From positions 310,001-374,000 of the forward strand of contig JAPOZO010000063.1 of NCBI GenBank assembly GCA_026706025.1: DNA of 64,000 nucleotides, written 5' to 3'. This stretch comes from Candidatus Poribacteria bacterium (GTDB lineage: Bacteria; Poribacteria; WGA-4E; WGA-3G). Position 1 is the stretch's first letter, and every line of letters begins with the position of its first letter. The translations under genes and the position numbers were made by a program. Under the pieces are notes generated by a model that did no database searches, was not told the DNA's origin, and saw only the letters and a list, made by a program, of their open reading frames with translations. Positions 50,296 to 58,076 of this stretch are shown piece after piece.

Positions 50296-50510
50296 AGTTG
50301 TCAGTTATCGGTTGTCGGTTAATACTCTGTGGCAGTTCAGTTAATTTGCTTTTCACAACAAACCTCTTTATAGTAGATTCTGTAATTACTTACACACTTA
50401 GCATCGGTTCGGTTAGGAAACCGAACCTACTGGGGGATGAAAGTGTATATTTATTTTTGGAATTTGCTATAACTGACAGCTGATGGCTGATAGCCGAATT
50501 ATAGGAGATA
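50296..50510. repeat. Composite of F1 repeat, REP and GACAGC repeat
   Basis: GTTGTCAGTTATCGGTTGTCGG opens an F1 arm, the REP at 50406-50430 lies in the middle, and CTGACAGCTGATGGCTGATAGCC closes the gap just before hydrolase 4. Confidence 0.6.
50406..50430 (-). repeat. REP-like hairpin, GTAG on the minus strand
   Basis: On the minus strand GTAG leads into GGTTCGGTT, loop TCCT, AACCGAACC. Compared with the copy at 6772 the arms differ at one paired position on both sides, so pairing is kept. Confidence 0.8.
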
Positions 50511-50513
50511 TTG

Positions 50514-51695
50514 ATGGCAATATATGAAGGATTACCGCGAGTTGTGCCTGAAGATGTCGGCATGTCAACTTCGCGGTTGGGACGTATTACACCGGTCATG
50601 CAAGGCTATGTTGATGCCGGAAAAATCCCCTGCGCATTAACAATGATCGCGCGTGAAGGCAAGCTCGTCCATTTTGAAAAATTCGGTATGCAGGATATCG
50701 CCGCCAAACCGATACAATTTGACACCATCTTCCGCCTCTATTCAATGACAAAGCCGATTACCAGCATCGCTGTCATGATGCTCTACGAAGAAGGGCATTT
50801 TCAACTCACCACGCCTGTCTCCGAATTTGTGCCACATTTCAAAGACATGAAGGTTTACACGGAAGATGGTAGTGCTATTGTTGATGCCGAACGTGAGGTG
50901 ACAATAAAACATTTACTCACGCATACCGCTGGACTTATCTATGAAAGCGATAGGGAGGATCACCCGATTGATCAGCAATATGAAGATGCCGATCTCTACG
51001 GCGGCGACCTCGCGAACATGATACAAAAACTCGGAGATATTCCGCTCATTCACCAGCCAGGTGACGCATGGAAGTACGGGATGTCTACCGATGTACTCGG
51101 CTACCTCGTACAAATCGTATCGGGTATGCCGTTTGAGACGTTCTTGAAAACTCGTATTTTTAATCCATTAGGTATGAACGACACCGGTTTTTCAGTGAAG
51201 GTTGAAAATGCTGACCGATATTCAAAGGTATATGAATTCGGGGAAGACGGTGAACTTCAGGCAATTGAGAAAGTCCATGCTGCAACTGGACCCCTGAGTT
51301 TTTTCCATTCTGGTGGTGGAGGCTTGCAATCGACCGCCGCGGATTATCTCCGTTTCTGCCAAATGGTGCTCAACAATGGTGAACTTGATGGTGTACGCCT
51401 GCTCGGAAGGAAAACTGCTGAACTCGTCACGATGAGCCACGTTCCACCCGATTGGTTAGCACCTAAGAGAACCGGTACCGGTTTCGGACTTGGGTTCGCC
51501 GTTGTCACCGATGTCGCTGATACGCACACGGTCGGCTCTTTAGGCACTTGCGGTTGGGGCGGCATGGCAAGTACCACATTTTGGATTGATCCTGTGGAAG
51601 ACTTAATCGGTGTTTTCATGACACAATTGGTCGGTGCCGATTCGCCATTCCAGGCACAGTTCCGGGTCTTAACCTATCAGGCACTCACGGAGTGA
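50514..51695 (+). CDS. Cytoplasmic class-C beta-lactamase-like serine hydrolase 4
   Basis: The protein (393 residues) lacks a signal peptide and begins MAIYEGLPRVVPEDVGMST. SMTK is at 77-80, WKYGMSTD and GWGGMAST follow. ATG at 50514 has a GGAGA site; the TTG three bases earlier is less likely. It pairs with gene 5 in sequence and start type and differs from the three secreted copies, so export was lost or gained within the array. Confidence 0.87.
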   Translation: MAIYEGLPRVVPEDVGMSTSRLGRITPVMQGYVDAGKIPCALTMIAREGKLVHFEKFGMQDIAAKPIQFDTIFRLYSMTKPITSIAVMMLYEEGHFQLTTPVSEFVPHFKDMKVYTEDGSAIVDAEREVTIKHLLTHTAGLIYESDREDHPIDQQYEDADLYGGDLANMIQKLGDIPLIHQPGDAWKYGMSTDVLGYLVQIVSGMPFETFLKTRIFNPLGMNDTGFSVKVENADRYSKVYEFGEDGELQAIEKVHAATGPLSFFHSGGGGLQSTAADYLRFCQMVLNNGELDGVRLLGRKTAELVTMSHVPPDWLAPKRTGTGFGLGFAVVTDVADTHTVGSLGTCGWGGMASTTFWIDPVEDLIGVFMTQLVGADSPFQAQFRVLTYQALTE

Positions 51696-51699
51696 GGAA

Positions 51700-51895
51700 G
51701 TTAACAGTTGTCAGTACGATTTTTTCTACGAAAAAATCTTTCAGTACTCGGTTAGGAGATTTTGGAACTATCGAAAACCTCTTATAACTGATAACTGATA
51801 ACTATTCTTGCGGTTACCTTTCATATTCCGACCACAAGAGACCTCTTTAACTGATAACTCTCACTGCGAGGCAAACCGATAACTGACAACTATCT
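51700..51895. repeat. F1 palindromic repeats, tandem copies
   Basis: An arm with the central hairpin (GATTTTTTC-TAC-GAAAAAATC) is followed by two right arms (CTGATAACTGATAACTA at about 51785 and CGATAACTGACAACTA at about 51870). The gap between hydrolases 4 and 5 is nearly all repeat. Confidence 0.75.
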
Positions 51896-51909
51896 CATAG
51901 GAGTTTTTA

Positions 51910-53088
51910 ATGACCTTATATGAAGGATTACCGCGGGCTGTTCCTGAAGATGTAGGTATGTCAACCTCGCGATTAGAACGCATCGCTCCGGTCATGCAAC
52001 ACTATGTTGACGACGGTAAAATCCCCTGCGCTTTAACGATGATCGCGCGTGAAGGCAGACTCGTCCATTTTGAAAAATTCGGCACGCAAGATGTCGCTAC
52101 TGCGAAACCCGTGGAATTTGATACCATCTTCCGCATCTACTCGATGACGAAACCGATTACCAGCATCGCCGTCATGATGCTCTACGAGGAGGGGCATTTC
52201 CAGCTCGGCACACCCGTCTCTGAATTGATTCCCGCTTTCAAGGATATGCAGGTTTACACTGAAGGTGGCGAGGCGATTGTTGATGCTGAGCGAGAGATGA
52301 CCATAAAACATCTGCTCACACATACCGCTGGAATTATCTACGGTGGCGATTGGGAGCATCCGATTAATGAGCGGTATAGAGCAGCGAATTTCTACGGCGG
52401 CGACCTCGCAAATATGGCGCAAGAACTCGGAAATATCCCGCTCCTTCACCACCCGGGTGATGGATGGAACTACGGGATGTCTACCGACGTACTTGGCTAT
52501 CTCGTGGAGGTGGTATCAGGAATGCCGTTTGAGGAATTTTTGAAAACCCGAATCTTAAATCCATTAGGTATGCATGATACCGCTTTCTCAGTGCCGGACG
52601 AAAAGGCTGATAGATATGCGACATTATATGAACCCACAGAAGACGGTGGTATTCAAGTAATTGAGAATGCACCTGTTTCGAGCGGACCCTTGAGTTTCTT
52701 CCATTCTGGTGGCGCAGGTTTACAATCGACCGCCGCGGATTATCTCCGCTTCTGTCAAATGTTGCTTAACGATGGTGAACTCGATGGCGTGCGATTGCTC
52801 GGAAGCAAAACCGTTGCGCTCATCCGAATGAATCATATCTCTGACGATTGGCAACCCCTTGAGAGAACCGGATGCGGCTTCGGACTCGGATTTGCCGTTG
52901 TCACCAACGTCGCCGATACCAATAGCCTTGGTTCTGAAGGCACTTACAGTTGGGGCGGTCTGGCGAGTACGACATTTTGGATTGACCCTGTGGAGGACCT
53001 CATCGGCATTCTGATGACACAACTGATCGGTGATTCGCCATTCCACGCCCAATTCCGGGTCCTCACCTATCAGGCAATTACGGATTAG
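51910..53088 (+). CDS. Cytoplasmic class-C beta-lactamase-like serine hydrolase 5
   Basis: The 392-residue protein starts MTLYEGLPRAVPEDVGMST without a signal peptide. SMTK is at 78-81, with WNYGMSTD and SWGGLAST following. AGGAG lies before the ATG at 51910. It is the closest relative of gene 4 and ends the five-gene array. Its job inside the cell cannot be told; esterase-type (EstB-like) chemistry is the most common in this group. Confidence 0.87.
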   Translation: MTLYEGLPRAVPEDVGMSTSRLERIAPVMQHYVDDGKIPCALTMIAREGRLVHFEKFGTQDVATAKPVEFDTIFRIYSMTKPITSIAVMMLYEEGHFQLGTPVSELIPAFKDMQVYTEGGEAIVDAEREMTIKHLLTHTAGIIYGGDWEHPINERYRAANFYGGDLANMAQELGNIPLLHHPGDGWNYGMSTDVLGYLVEVVSGMPFEEFLKTRILNPLGMHDTAFSVPDEKADRYATLYEPTEDGGIQVIENAPVSSGPLSFFHSGGAGLQSTAADYLRFCQMLLNDGELDGVRLLGSKTVALIRMNHISDDWQPLERTGCGFGLGFAVVTNVADTNSLGSEGTYSWGGLASTTFWIDPVEDLIGILMTQLIGDSPFHAQFRVLTYQAITD

Positions 53089-53391
53089 ATCACGCGCTGC
53101 GTTAGAGGCAGAGCTATTCAGTTTTCGGTTTTTTGGTTTCCCAATTTTAGACCCCAGGACCGGTAGGTTCGGTTTGAAACCGAACCGGATTTACACAAAA
53201 ACCTTGAAGTCTTCAAAAACTTCTTCAGTCGCGTAGCGACGGCATGTTTATAGAAACGCGTGTCCTCCTATCTTCAGCCCTGTAAGGGCGGTATGTTTAT
53301 CTGAGGCATTGATTGGGCCCATTGTAAATGCAGTGATTTATGAACCACCTTCAATTAAATTGACGGAACCAAAGGTTTAGGAGAAAAAACT
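53089..53391. other. Intergenic region with three repeat elements
   Basis: The 303-base gap holds a REP (53163-53186) and two copies of another hairpin repeat: GTCGC-GTA-GCGAC followed by GGCATGTTTAT (53228-53251) and GCCCT-GTA-AGGGC followed by GGTATGTTTAT (53277-53300). A similar word, ACGCATGTTTATA, lies at about 63855. No gene or clear promoter is seen. Confidence 0.6.
53163..53186 (+). repeat. REP-like hairpin with 5' GTAG
   Basis: GTAG leads into GTTCGGTTT, a one-base loop and AAACCGAAC. It shares arms with the copy at 50406, in opposite orientation. Confidence 0.8.
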
Positions 53392-54006
53392 ATGAAAATC
53401 GCAGTTGTAACCGGCGAACACGGATTTCAAGAAAAACAGTTTGACGCAGTTTTTGAAAGTATGGAAGGTATCCAATTCGTCCGGGAAGACCTGGATATTT
53501 TTGTAGACGACCCTAACCAGAAAGACTACGACACTGTCGTCTTTTACAACTTCCACCGTCCATATCCGACAGAAGCACAAGCACAGGCTATTCTCGGTTT
53601 GGCGGAACGTGGACAGGGCATAGTAATTCTGCATCACGCCATCTTGGCGTTCCCAGAATGGGATGTCTACTCCGAAATGTGTGGGATTGGCGATCGCGGC
53701 GAATTCGGATACTATCCACGGCAAACGCTAAACGTGCAAATCGCTGATGCGACGCATCCTATTACCGACGGTCTGACCGAATGGGAGATGGGTGACGAAA
53801 CCTATACCATGAAATCTGCTGGCGATGATAGTTCAATCCTGCTAACAGTCGATCATCCGAACAGTATGGATGTCCTCGGTTGGGCGCGTGAATATGGAAA
53901 ATCCCGTATCTTCTGCTTCCAGAGTGGGCACGATGATGTAACTTTTTCTACTCCAAACTTCCGGGAGGTCCTACGACGCGGCATTCATTGGTGTGCCAAA
54001 GCGTAG
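53392..54006 (+). CDS. ThuA-like domain protein
   Basis: The 204-residue cytoplasmic protein matches the ThuA-like family, a class I glutamine-amidotransferase-like fold linked to sugar use: KIAVVTGEHGFQ, VVFYNFHRPYP, GIVILHHAILAFPEWDVY, THPITDGL, DETYTMK and FQSGHDDVTFSTPNFREVLRRGIHW split over the length. AGGAGAAAAA precedes the ATG. It ends just before (or within) the start of the aldose epimerase gene, so both are likely one transcript. Confidence 0.88.
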   Translation: MKIAVVTGEHGFQEKQFDAVFESMEGIQFVREDLDIFVDDPNQKDYDTVVFYNFHRPYPTEAQAQAILGLAERGQGIVILHHAILAFPEWDVYSEMCGIGDRGEFGYYPRQTLNVQIADATHPITDGLTEWEMGDETYTMKSAGDDSSILLTVDHPNSMDVLGWAREYGKSRIFCFQSGHDDVTFSTPNFREVLRRGIHWCAKA

Positions 54007-54019
54007 CGTAGGCGAAAAA

Positions 54020-55138
54020 ATGATTCGTCTTTTCTTCTACCATCAATTCAAAGGACTTTGGAAGCACGCCCGCCGCATTGGCGCGTGTTATGTTCTGTTG
54101 TTATGTTTAACGATGCTCGTAAATGCAGATAAAGGGGAAACGATGGCGCATACATCATACACAGTCGCAGCAAAGACGGTTGAAGGTTTTCAAGTTTACT
54201 ATATACAGCAAGATAACAAAGCAGTTGCTCAGATCGTGCCCGCACTCGGAAATAACTGCTGCGCTTTCAAGGTCGCAGACGGAGAGACTTGGTTGAATTT
54301 GATAGACGCACCGCCGGATCTTGCCACACTGGAAGAACGCCCGACTGCTTATGGCAATCCAATCCTCTTCCCGTTCCCGAACCGAATCCGAAATGGCACA
54401 TGGCAGTTTGAGGGTGAGACCTATCAGTTTGACAAATCACCCGAATCCCCAACGACAATCCACGGTTTGCTATTGAATCAGCCGTATCAGGTCGAGAGCC
54501 ATACCGCTGATGAAAACGGGGCAACACTGGTATGTTCGCTTAATTCTCAAGATTTTCCCGAAGTCGTCCGCCAATATCCGTTCCCTTTCAAAATTGAGAT
54601 TACCTATACCCTTAAAGATACTGTGCTAACGATGGAGACTTCCATCAAAAATATCGGCGATCGGAATATGCCGATGGGGTTCGGTATCCACCCATATTTC
54701 AGCGTAGACCTCGGCACCGAAGCGGATGCGTCCCAAGCAGTGATTACCGTCCCCGCCGCCGAGTATTGGGAACTTGATGAAGTCCTCGTGCCAACCGGGA
54801 GACGGCACACTGTTAGCGGCACACTTGATCTACAAAATGGACAACCGTTTTCACGACTGAAACTCGATCATGTCTTTACAGACGTTCAATTCGTTGATGG
54901 TGTAAGTCGCTGCCTCATCGGGAATAAAGATACAGGATACGGTATGGTAATGGAATCCGACGCGCAGTTCAGAGAATTGGTTGTCTATACGCCTCCTAAC
55001 AGAAATGCTATCTGTTTTGAGCCTTACACCTGCCCAACGGATGCTATCAACCTTGAAGCGCGCGGAATTCCCGCAGGCGTAATTGTACTGGCACCTGATG
55101 AAACCTTTTCCGGAACCGTCCGCTTTCTGTTACAGTAG
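54020..55138 (+). CDS. Aldose 1-epimerase family protein
   Basis: The protein (372 residues from ATG 54020) has a signal-like N terminus (RRIGACYVLLLCLTMLVNA) and an aldose 1-epimerase/galactose mutarotase-like beta-sandwich with FPFPNRIRNG, TTIHGLL (first catalytic histidine), GFGIHPYFS (second), and NAICFEPYTCPTDAIN with the catalytic glutamate. It interconverts anomers of sugars. Alternatives are GTG 53993, overlapping the ThuA gene, or ATG 54143, which has a better ribosome site (AAAGGGGA) and would give a cytoplasmic protein. The start is therefore unsettled. Confidence 0.87.
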   Translation: MIRLFFYHQFKGLWKHARRIGACYVLLLCLTMLVNADKGETMAHTSYTVAAKTVEGFQVYYIQQDNKAVAQIVPALGNNCCAFKVADGETWLNLIDAPPDLATLEERPTAYGNPILFPFPNRIRNGTWQFEGETYQFDKSPESPTTIHGLLLNQPYQVESHTADENGATLVCSLNSQDFPEVVRQYPFPFKIEITYTLKDTVLTMETSIKNIGDRNMPMGFGIHPYFSVDLGTEADASQAVITVPAAEYWELDEVLVPTGRRHTVSGTLDLQNGQPFSRLKLDHVFTDVQFVDGVSRCLIGNKDTGYGMVMESDAQFRELVVYTPPNRNAICFEPYTCPTDAINLEARGIPAGVIVLAPDETFSGTVRFLLQ

Positions 55139-55157
55139 TAGGCACGCTCCGTGTGCC
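55138..55157 (+). repeat. REP-like hairpin overlapping a stop codon
   Basis: GTAG (55138-55141) shares its G with the epimerase TAG stop and leads into GGCACG-CTC-CGTGTGCC, an imperfect hairpin. Confidence 0.5.
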
Positions 55158-55197
55158 GTTCACCTGAAAACGCAACCTTACTTATGGGGGACACCGC

Positions 55198-56103
55198 TTG
55201 ATTCGTGCCTTATTCCTGCTTCCATTTTTTCTCCTAATTGCGCAGCCGTGTATAGCAATCCGCGAAGGCACAGCGACTGCTGACATCTTTATCAGACACT
55301 ACGCGCGGTCTCGGGACTTCGGGAAACTTGCGCTCTGGCACGAAGCCGCCGCAGAATGCCTTAAACGCATTTCTGTCCCCATGAACGAGGTCGCGCACAA
55401 CTACTACATCCAGCGCGGATACAAACAGTGGATGGCACGTGCAAAAAAAGAGGCGCGAGAGATTCAGGAGCAGTATAAATACCACCGCAAGCAGGCGAAA
55501 ATTGCTTGGCAGAAATCGGAAACTCCCAAACCCGCTCTGGCTGCCGAGCGTGAAAATATCGCAAAATTTATCGCAACATGGCTCCCTCGCTATCCCGATC
55601 GGTTTTACGAGTTCGGCATCTATCCGACATTTTTCAGGAAACAACGGGAAATAGCAGAACAGAAAGGCGATTATGTAAAGGCTCTCCTGCTTGAAGCCGA
55701 TGCAGCAGAGATGTGCGCAACGCAATACGAAAAGATTCCGATCGCCTATGGTCTCAAGGATTATCAAAAACACCGAGATGTCTATCGCCAACATGCATCA
55801 CTGCTCCAGAACCTTGCACAGCAGCACCTAAAAACTTTGCCTGCAGAAATAGATAAAGGGAAACAAATACCAGATGTGTTGGAGACCTGCGTGTCGCCTT
55901 CTCGCCGAAAAGCAGACACAGTCCTTCACATCGCAAAATTGGATACACGTGTGAAAACCGCTTTAGGGACTCAAAGAGGGGTTCACGCATATCCACTGTT
56001 TCAAGGGTTCGTGTGGATAGTCACTTTCTTCAGTCACAGCCAAGGAAATATCGCTGTTGCAATTATTGACGAAAAAACTATGAAGGTGTTGGATGTGTTT
56101 TAA
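55198..56103 (+). CDS. Secreted protein of unknown function
   Basis: The 301-residue protein starts at TTG 55198 with a signal peptide (MIRALFLLPFFLLIAQPCIA). The mature part is helical and basic, rich in Arg, Lys and Tyr (for example QWMARAKKEAREIQEQYKYH), with TPR-like helix pairs, and ends with a small beta domain (FVWIVTFFSHSQGNIAVAII). GGGGGA upstream supports the start weakly. I do not recognise the family. It is the last gene before a long gap. Confidence 0.65.
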   Translation: MIRALFLLPFFLLIAQPCIAIREGTATADIFIRHYARSRDFGKLALWHEAAAECLKRISVPMNEVAHNYYIQRGYKQWMARAKKEAREIQEQYKYHRKQAKIAWQKSETPKPALAAERENIAKFIATWLPRYPDRFYEFGIYPTFFRKQREIAEQKGDYVKALLLEADAAEMCATQYEKIPIAYGLKDYQKHRDVYRQHASLLQNLAQQHLKTLPAEIDKGKQIPDVLETCVSPSRRKADTVLHIAKLDTRVKTALGTQRGVHAYPLFQGFVWIVTFFSHSQGNIAVAIIDEKTMKVLDVF

Positions 56104-56505
56104 CGTGTGTTCAGACTGGCGCGATTTCAAACCGAGCCTATCACTGTCCTTAATCTCTCCATTTTTTTCTTGACAATGGCTGCTAACTATGAAATAATAA
56201 AGTCGTTAAGTTTTTCACACCGAAAAGTCAAATTGGAATGTTTAGCACCAAAGCGATTTTTGAGTATTATAGTATGATCTGAAAATATGTTGACATTTCA
56301 GTGAACAGCAATTCTGTAAATGTGCTTTTTCGCTGACGGAGTTTGTAACCCCAGCATTCTGTTTGCGTATAGGTAATTGTATTTTTTAGTATAAGAGCGG
56401 CTTAATATAAAAGCTCGTTTTTCTTACAATAGCGAATTTGATTGAAGCGGTGCTTTTCTTAAATGGCACTATCCCAGTTTTTATTTGAAAATAAAGGAGT
56501 TTAAC
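56104..56505. other. Intergenic region upstream of the LivJ-like gene
   Basis: This AT-rich 402-base gap holds one good promoter candidate at 56170-56198 and a weaker TTGACA at 56290. No gene, repeat of the main families or clear operator is seen. Confidence 0.5.
56170..56198 (+). promoter_or_regulatory. Promoter candidate for the LivJ-like gene
   Basis: TTGACA (56170-56175) and AATAAT (56193-56198) are 17 bases apart. This would give a leader of about 300 bases before ATG 56506. Confidence 0.45.
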
Positions 56506-57681
56506 ATGAACATAAGAAGAATCATAACATTCGCGTCTGTATTGGCGATTGTTGTTTTGGCTATCGGGCTTTCCAGTTGCGAAAGGGTGCCTTCAATGAT
56601 GCCGGATGCTGAAACGCCGCCGATGCCGGATGCTCCGATGCCAGATGAAGGGATTCCTATCGGTCTGGTTGTATCTCTGACAGGGAAGGATGCCGAACCG
56701 TATGGGCTACCAATGAAACGCGGCTTTGAGTTGGCGCAAGAAGAGATTAACATGCTCAGTCCTATACCGCTCATGTTCATCCCCGCGGATGATCAGAGTT
56801 CCGAAGCGGGAGCGATTGAAGCCGTGCAGCAATTGGTGGATCAAGGCGTACCTGCAATCGTCGGAATCGCTATCTCAGATTACCTTGAAGATGCTTTTCC
56901 GATTGCGCAAGAGGCGGGAGTGGTCGCTTTTAGTTCCGTTTCGTCCGCAGCGGGTTTGAGCTCGATTGGGGATTATGTCTTCCGCACCGGTCTCGCTGTG
57001 GACATAATGAACCCCAGTGGTGTCATGGCAACCCACGGGAAACTCGGCTATACGAAGGCCGCATTAATATATGATGCCGCTGATACCTACTCCAAAAGCA
57101 GTAACGATGAGTTAAAGAAAGCACTTGAGGCAAGTGGTGTCGAGATCCTAATAGAGGAAACCTTCCAAACCGGCGACACCGATTTTTCTCCGCAATTGAC
57201 CAATATCATGAACATGGCTCCTGAGGCACTCTTCGTCTCTGCGCTATCGGTAGAGATGACGCAGGTTATCATTCAAGCCGGAGATCTCGGTATTCCAGCC
57301 ACTGTTCAACTGATTGTTCCCGATTTGACAGCAAAAGAAATTCAAGCAGCAGGCGATGCCGCTGAGGGTGCGATTGCTTTTACGGGATGGACAAGTCTGT
57401 CTAACATACCCGGAAACCAAGACTTCATCGAGAAGTATCGGGCGAAATACGAAATTGAACCCGAACCATGGGCAGCGCAGTCGTATGCAACCCTCCATAT
57501 TCTCGCTGCGGCGATTGCGAAGGCGCAACCGGCAGATGCCGCCGCAATCCGAGACGCACTCGCACAGACGATGGATTTCCCGACAATTTTAGGAAATTTC
57601 TCGTTTGACTCCAATGGTGAAGCAGTGTATGACCCGATTGTCCTTATGGTCAAGGACGGCACACTTCAACTCTTTGAATAA
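56506..57681 (+). CDS. LivJ-like ABC substrate-binding lipoprotein
   Basis: The protein (391 residues) has a lipoprotein signal (lipobox LSSC), a Pro/Met-rich linker with PMPDAP repeats, and a type I periplasmic binding fold of the branched-chain amino acid (LivJ/ANF receptor) family: IGLVVSLTGKDAEPYG, GFELAQEEIN, LVDQGVPAIVGI and YAALIYDA-like segments (AALIYDAADTYS). It would bind amino acids or other small molecules for an ABC importer, but no permease or ATPase gene is adjacent. AAAGGAG precedes ATG 56506, and a strong terminator follows, so it is monocistronic. Confidence 0.88.
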   Translation: MNIRRIITFASVLAIVVLAIGLSSCERVPSMMPDAETPPMPDAPMPDEGIPIGLVVSLTGKDAEPYGLPMKRGFELAQEEINMLSPIPLMFIPADDQSSEAGAIEAVQQLVDQGVPAIVGIAISDYLEDAFPIAQEAGVVAFSSVSSAAGLSSIGDYVFRTGLAVDIMNPSGVMATHGKLGYTKAALIYDAADTYSKSSNDELKKALEASGVEILIEETFQTGDTDFSPQLTNIMNMAPEALFVSALSVEMTQVIIQAGDLGIPATVQLIVPDLTAKEIQAAGDAAEGAIAFTGWTSLSNIPGNQDFIEKYRAKYEIEPEPWAAQSYATLHILAAAIAKAQPADAAAIRDALAQTMDFPTILGNFSFDSNGEAVYDPIVLMVKDGTLQLFE

Positions 57682-57704
57682 CCCACTATTGGATGAATAT
57701 AATC

Positions 57705-57750
57705 AGAGCCTTGTCATCAGCTATTCGCTGATGGCAAGGCTCTTGCTTTT
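57705..57750 (+). terminator. Rho-independent terminator after the LivJ-like gene
   Basis: AGAGCCTTG-T-CATCAGC pairs with GCTGATG-G-CAAGGCTCT around a TATTC loop, a 17-bp stem with one G-U pair, followed by TGCTTTTATTT. It lies 24 bases after the stop codon. Confidence 0.88.
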
Positions 57751-57819
57751 ATTTAGGCATTTCTATGAAACCAGAAAGCGTGTAGGTGGTTAATAATTGA
57801 TAGATGGTCTATTTCGCTT

Positions 57820-57848
57820 TTGCTACTTTTTTATTAATATGCTAAAAT
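57820..57848 (+). promoter_or_regulatory. Promoter candidate for the subtilase gene
   Basis: TTGCTA (57820-57825) and TAAAAT (57843-57848) are 17 bases apart, 229 bases before ATG 58077. Confidence 0.45.
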
Positions 57849-58036
57849 AATTCAACTTGCTAACGCCAATATATGCATTATTTTCATCCTTGCTACAAGA
57901 CCCCGACTTTGGTCACGATAGATGATGAAAAAGACACATTATCCAGCAAATCCTAAAACCCTGACCCCGACAAGCGAAAGGTCAACAGTTGGTATCTGGC
58001 ATGTGCATCTCACTTGGATACCACAAAACTCGCTTT

Positions 58037-58073
58037 CTGATAGCCGATTACTGACAGCCGACAGCCGATAGCC
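58037..58073. repeat. GACAGCC-type repeat before the subtilase gene
   Basis: CTGATAGCCGATTACTGACAG and CCGACAGCCGATAGCC directly precede the ATG; there is no normal ribosome site, so the repeat may have displaced it. Confidence 0.6.
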
Positions 58074-58076
58074 ATT

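Larger units (their letters stand above)
57682..58076. other. Intergenic region between terminator and subtilase gene
   Basis: The 395-base gap holds the terminator at 57705-57750, a promoter candidate at 57820-57848 and a GACAGCC-type repeat at 58037-58073. The stretch between has no recognisable feature. Confidence 0.55.

Noticed and set aside
46482-53088. Antibiotic-resistance beta-lactamase cluster
   Set aside because: Motifs and tandem duplication fit the broad EstB/DD-peptidase-like hydrolases; nothing specific to resistance enzymes is visible.
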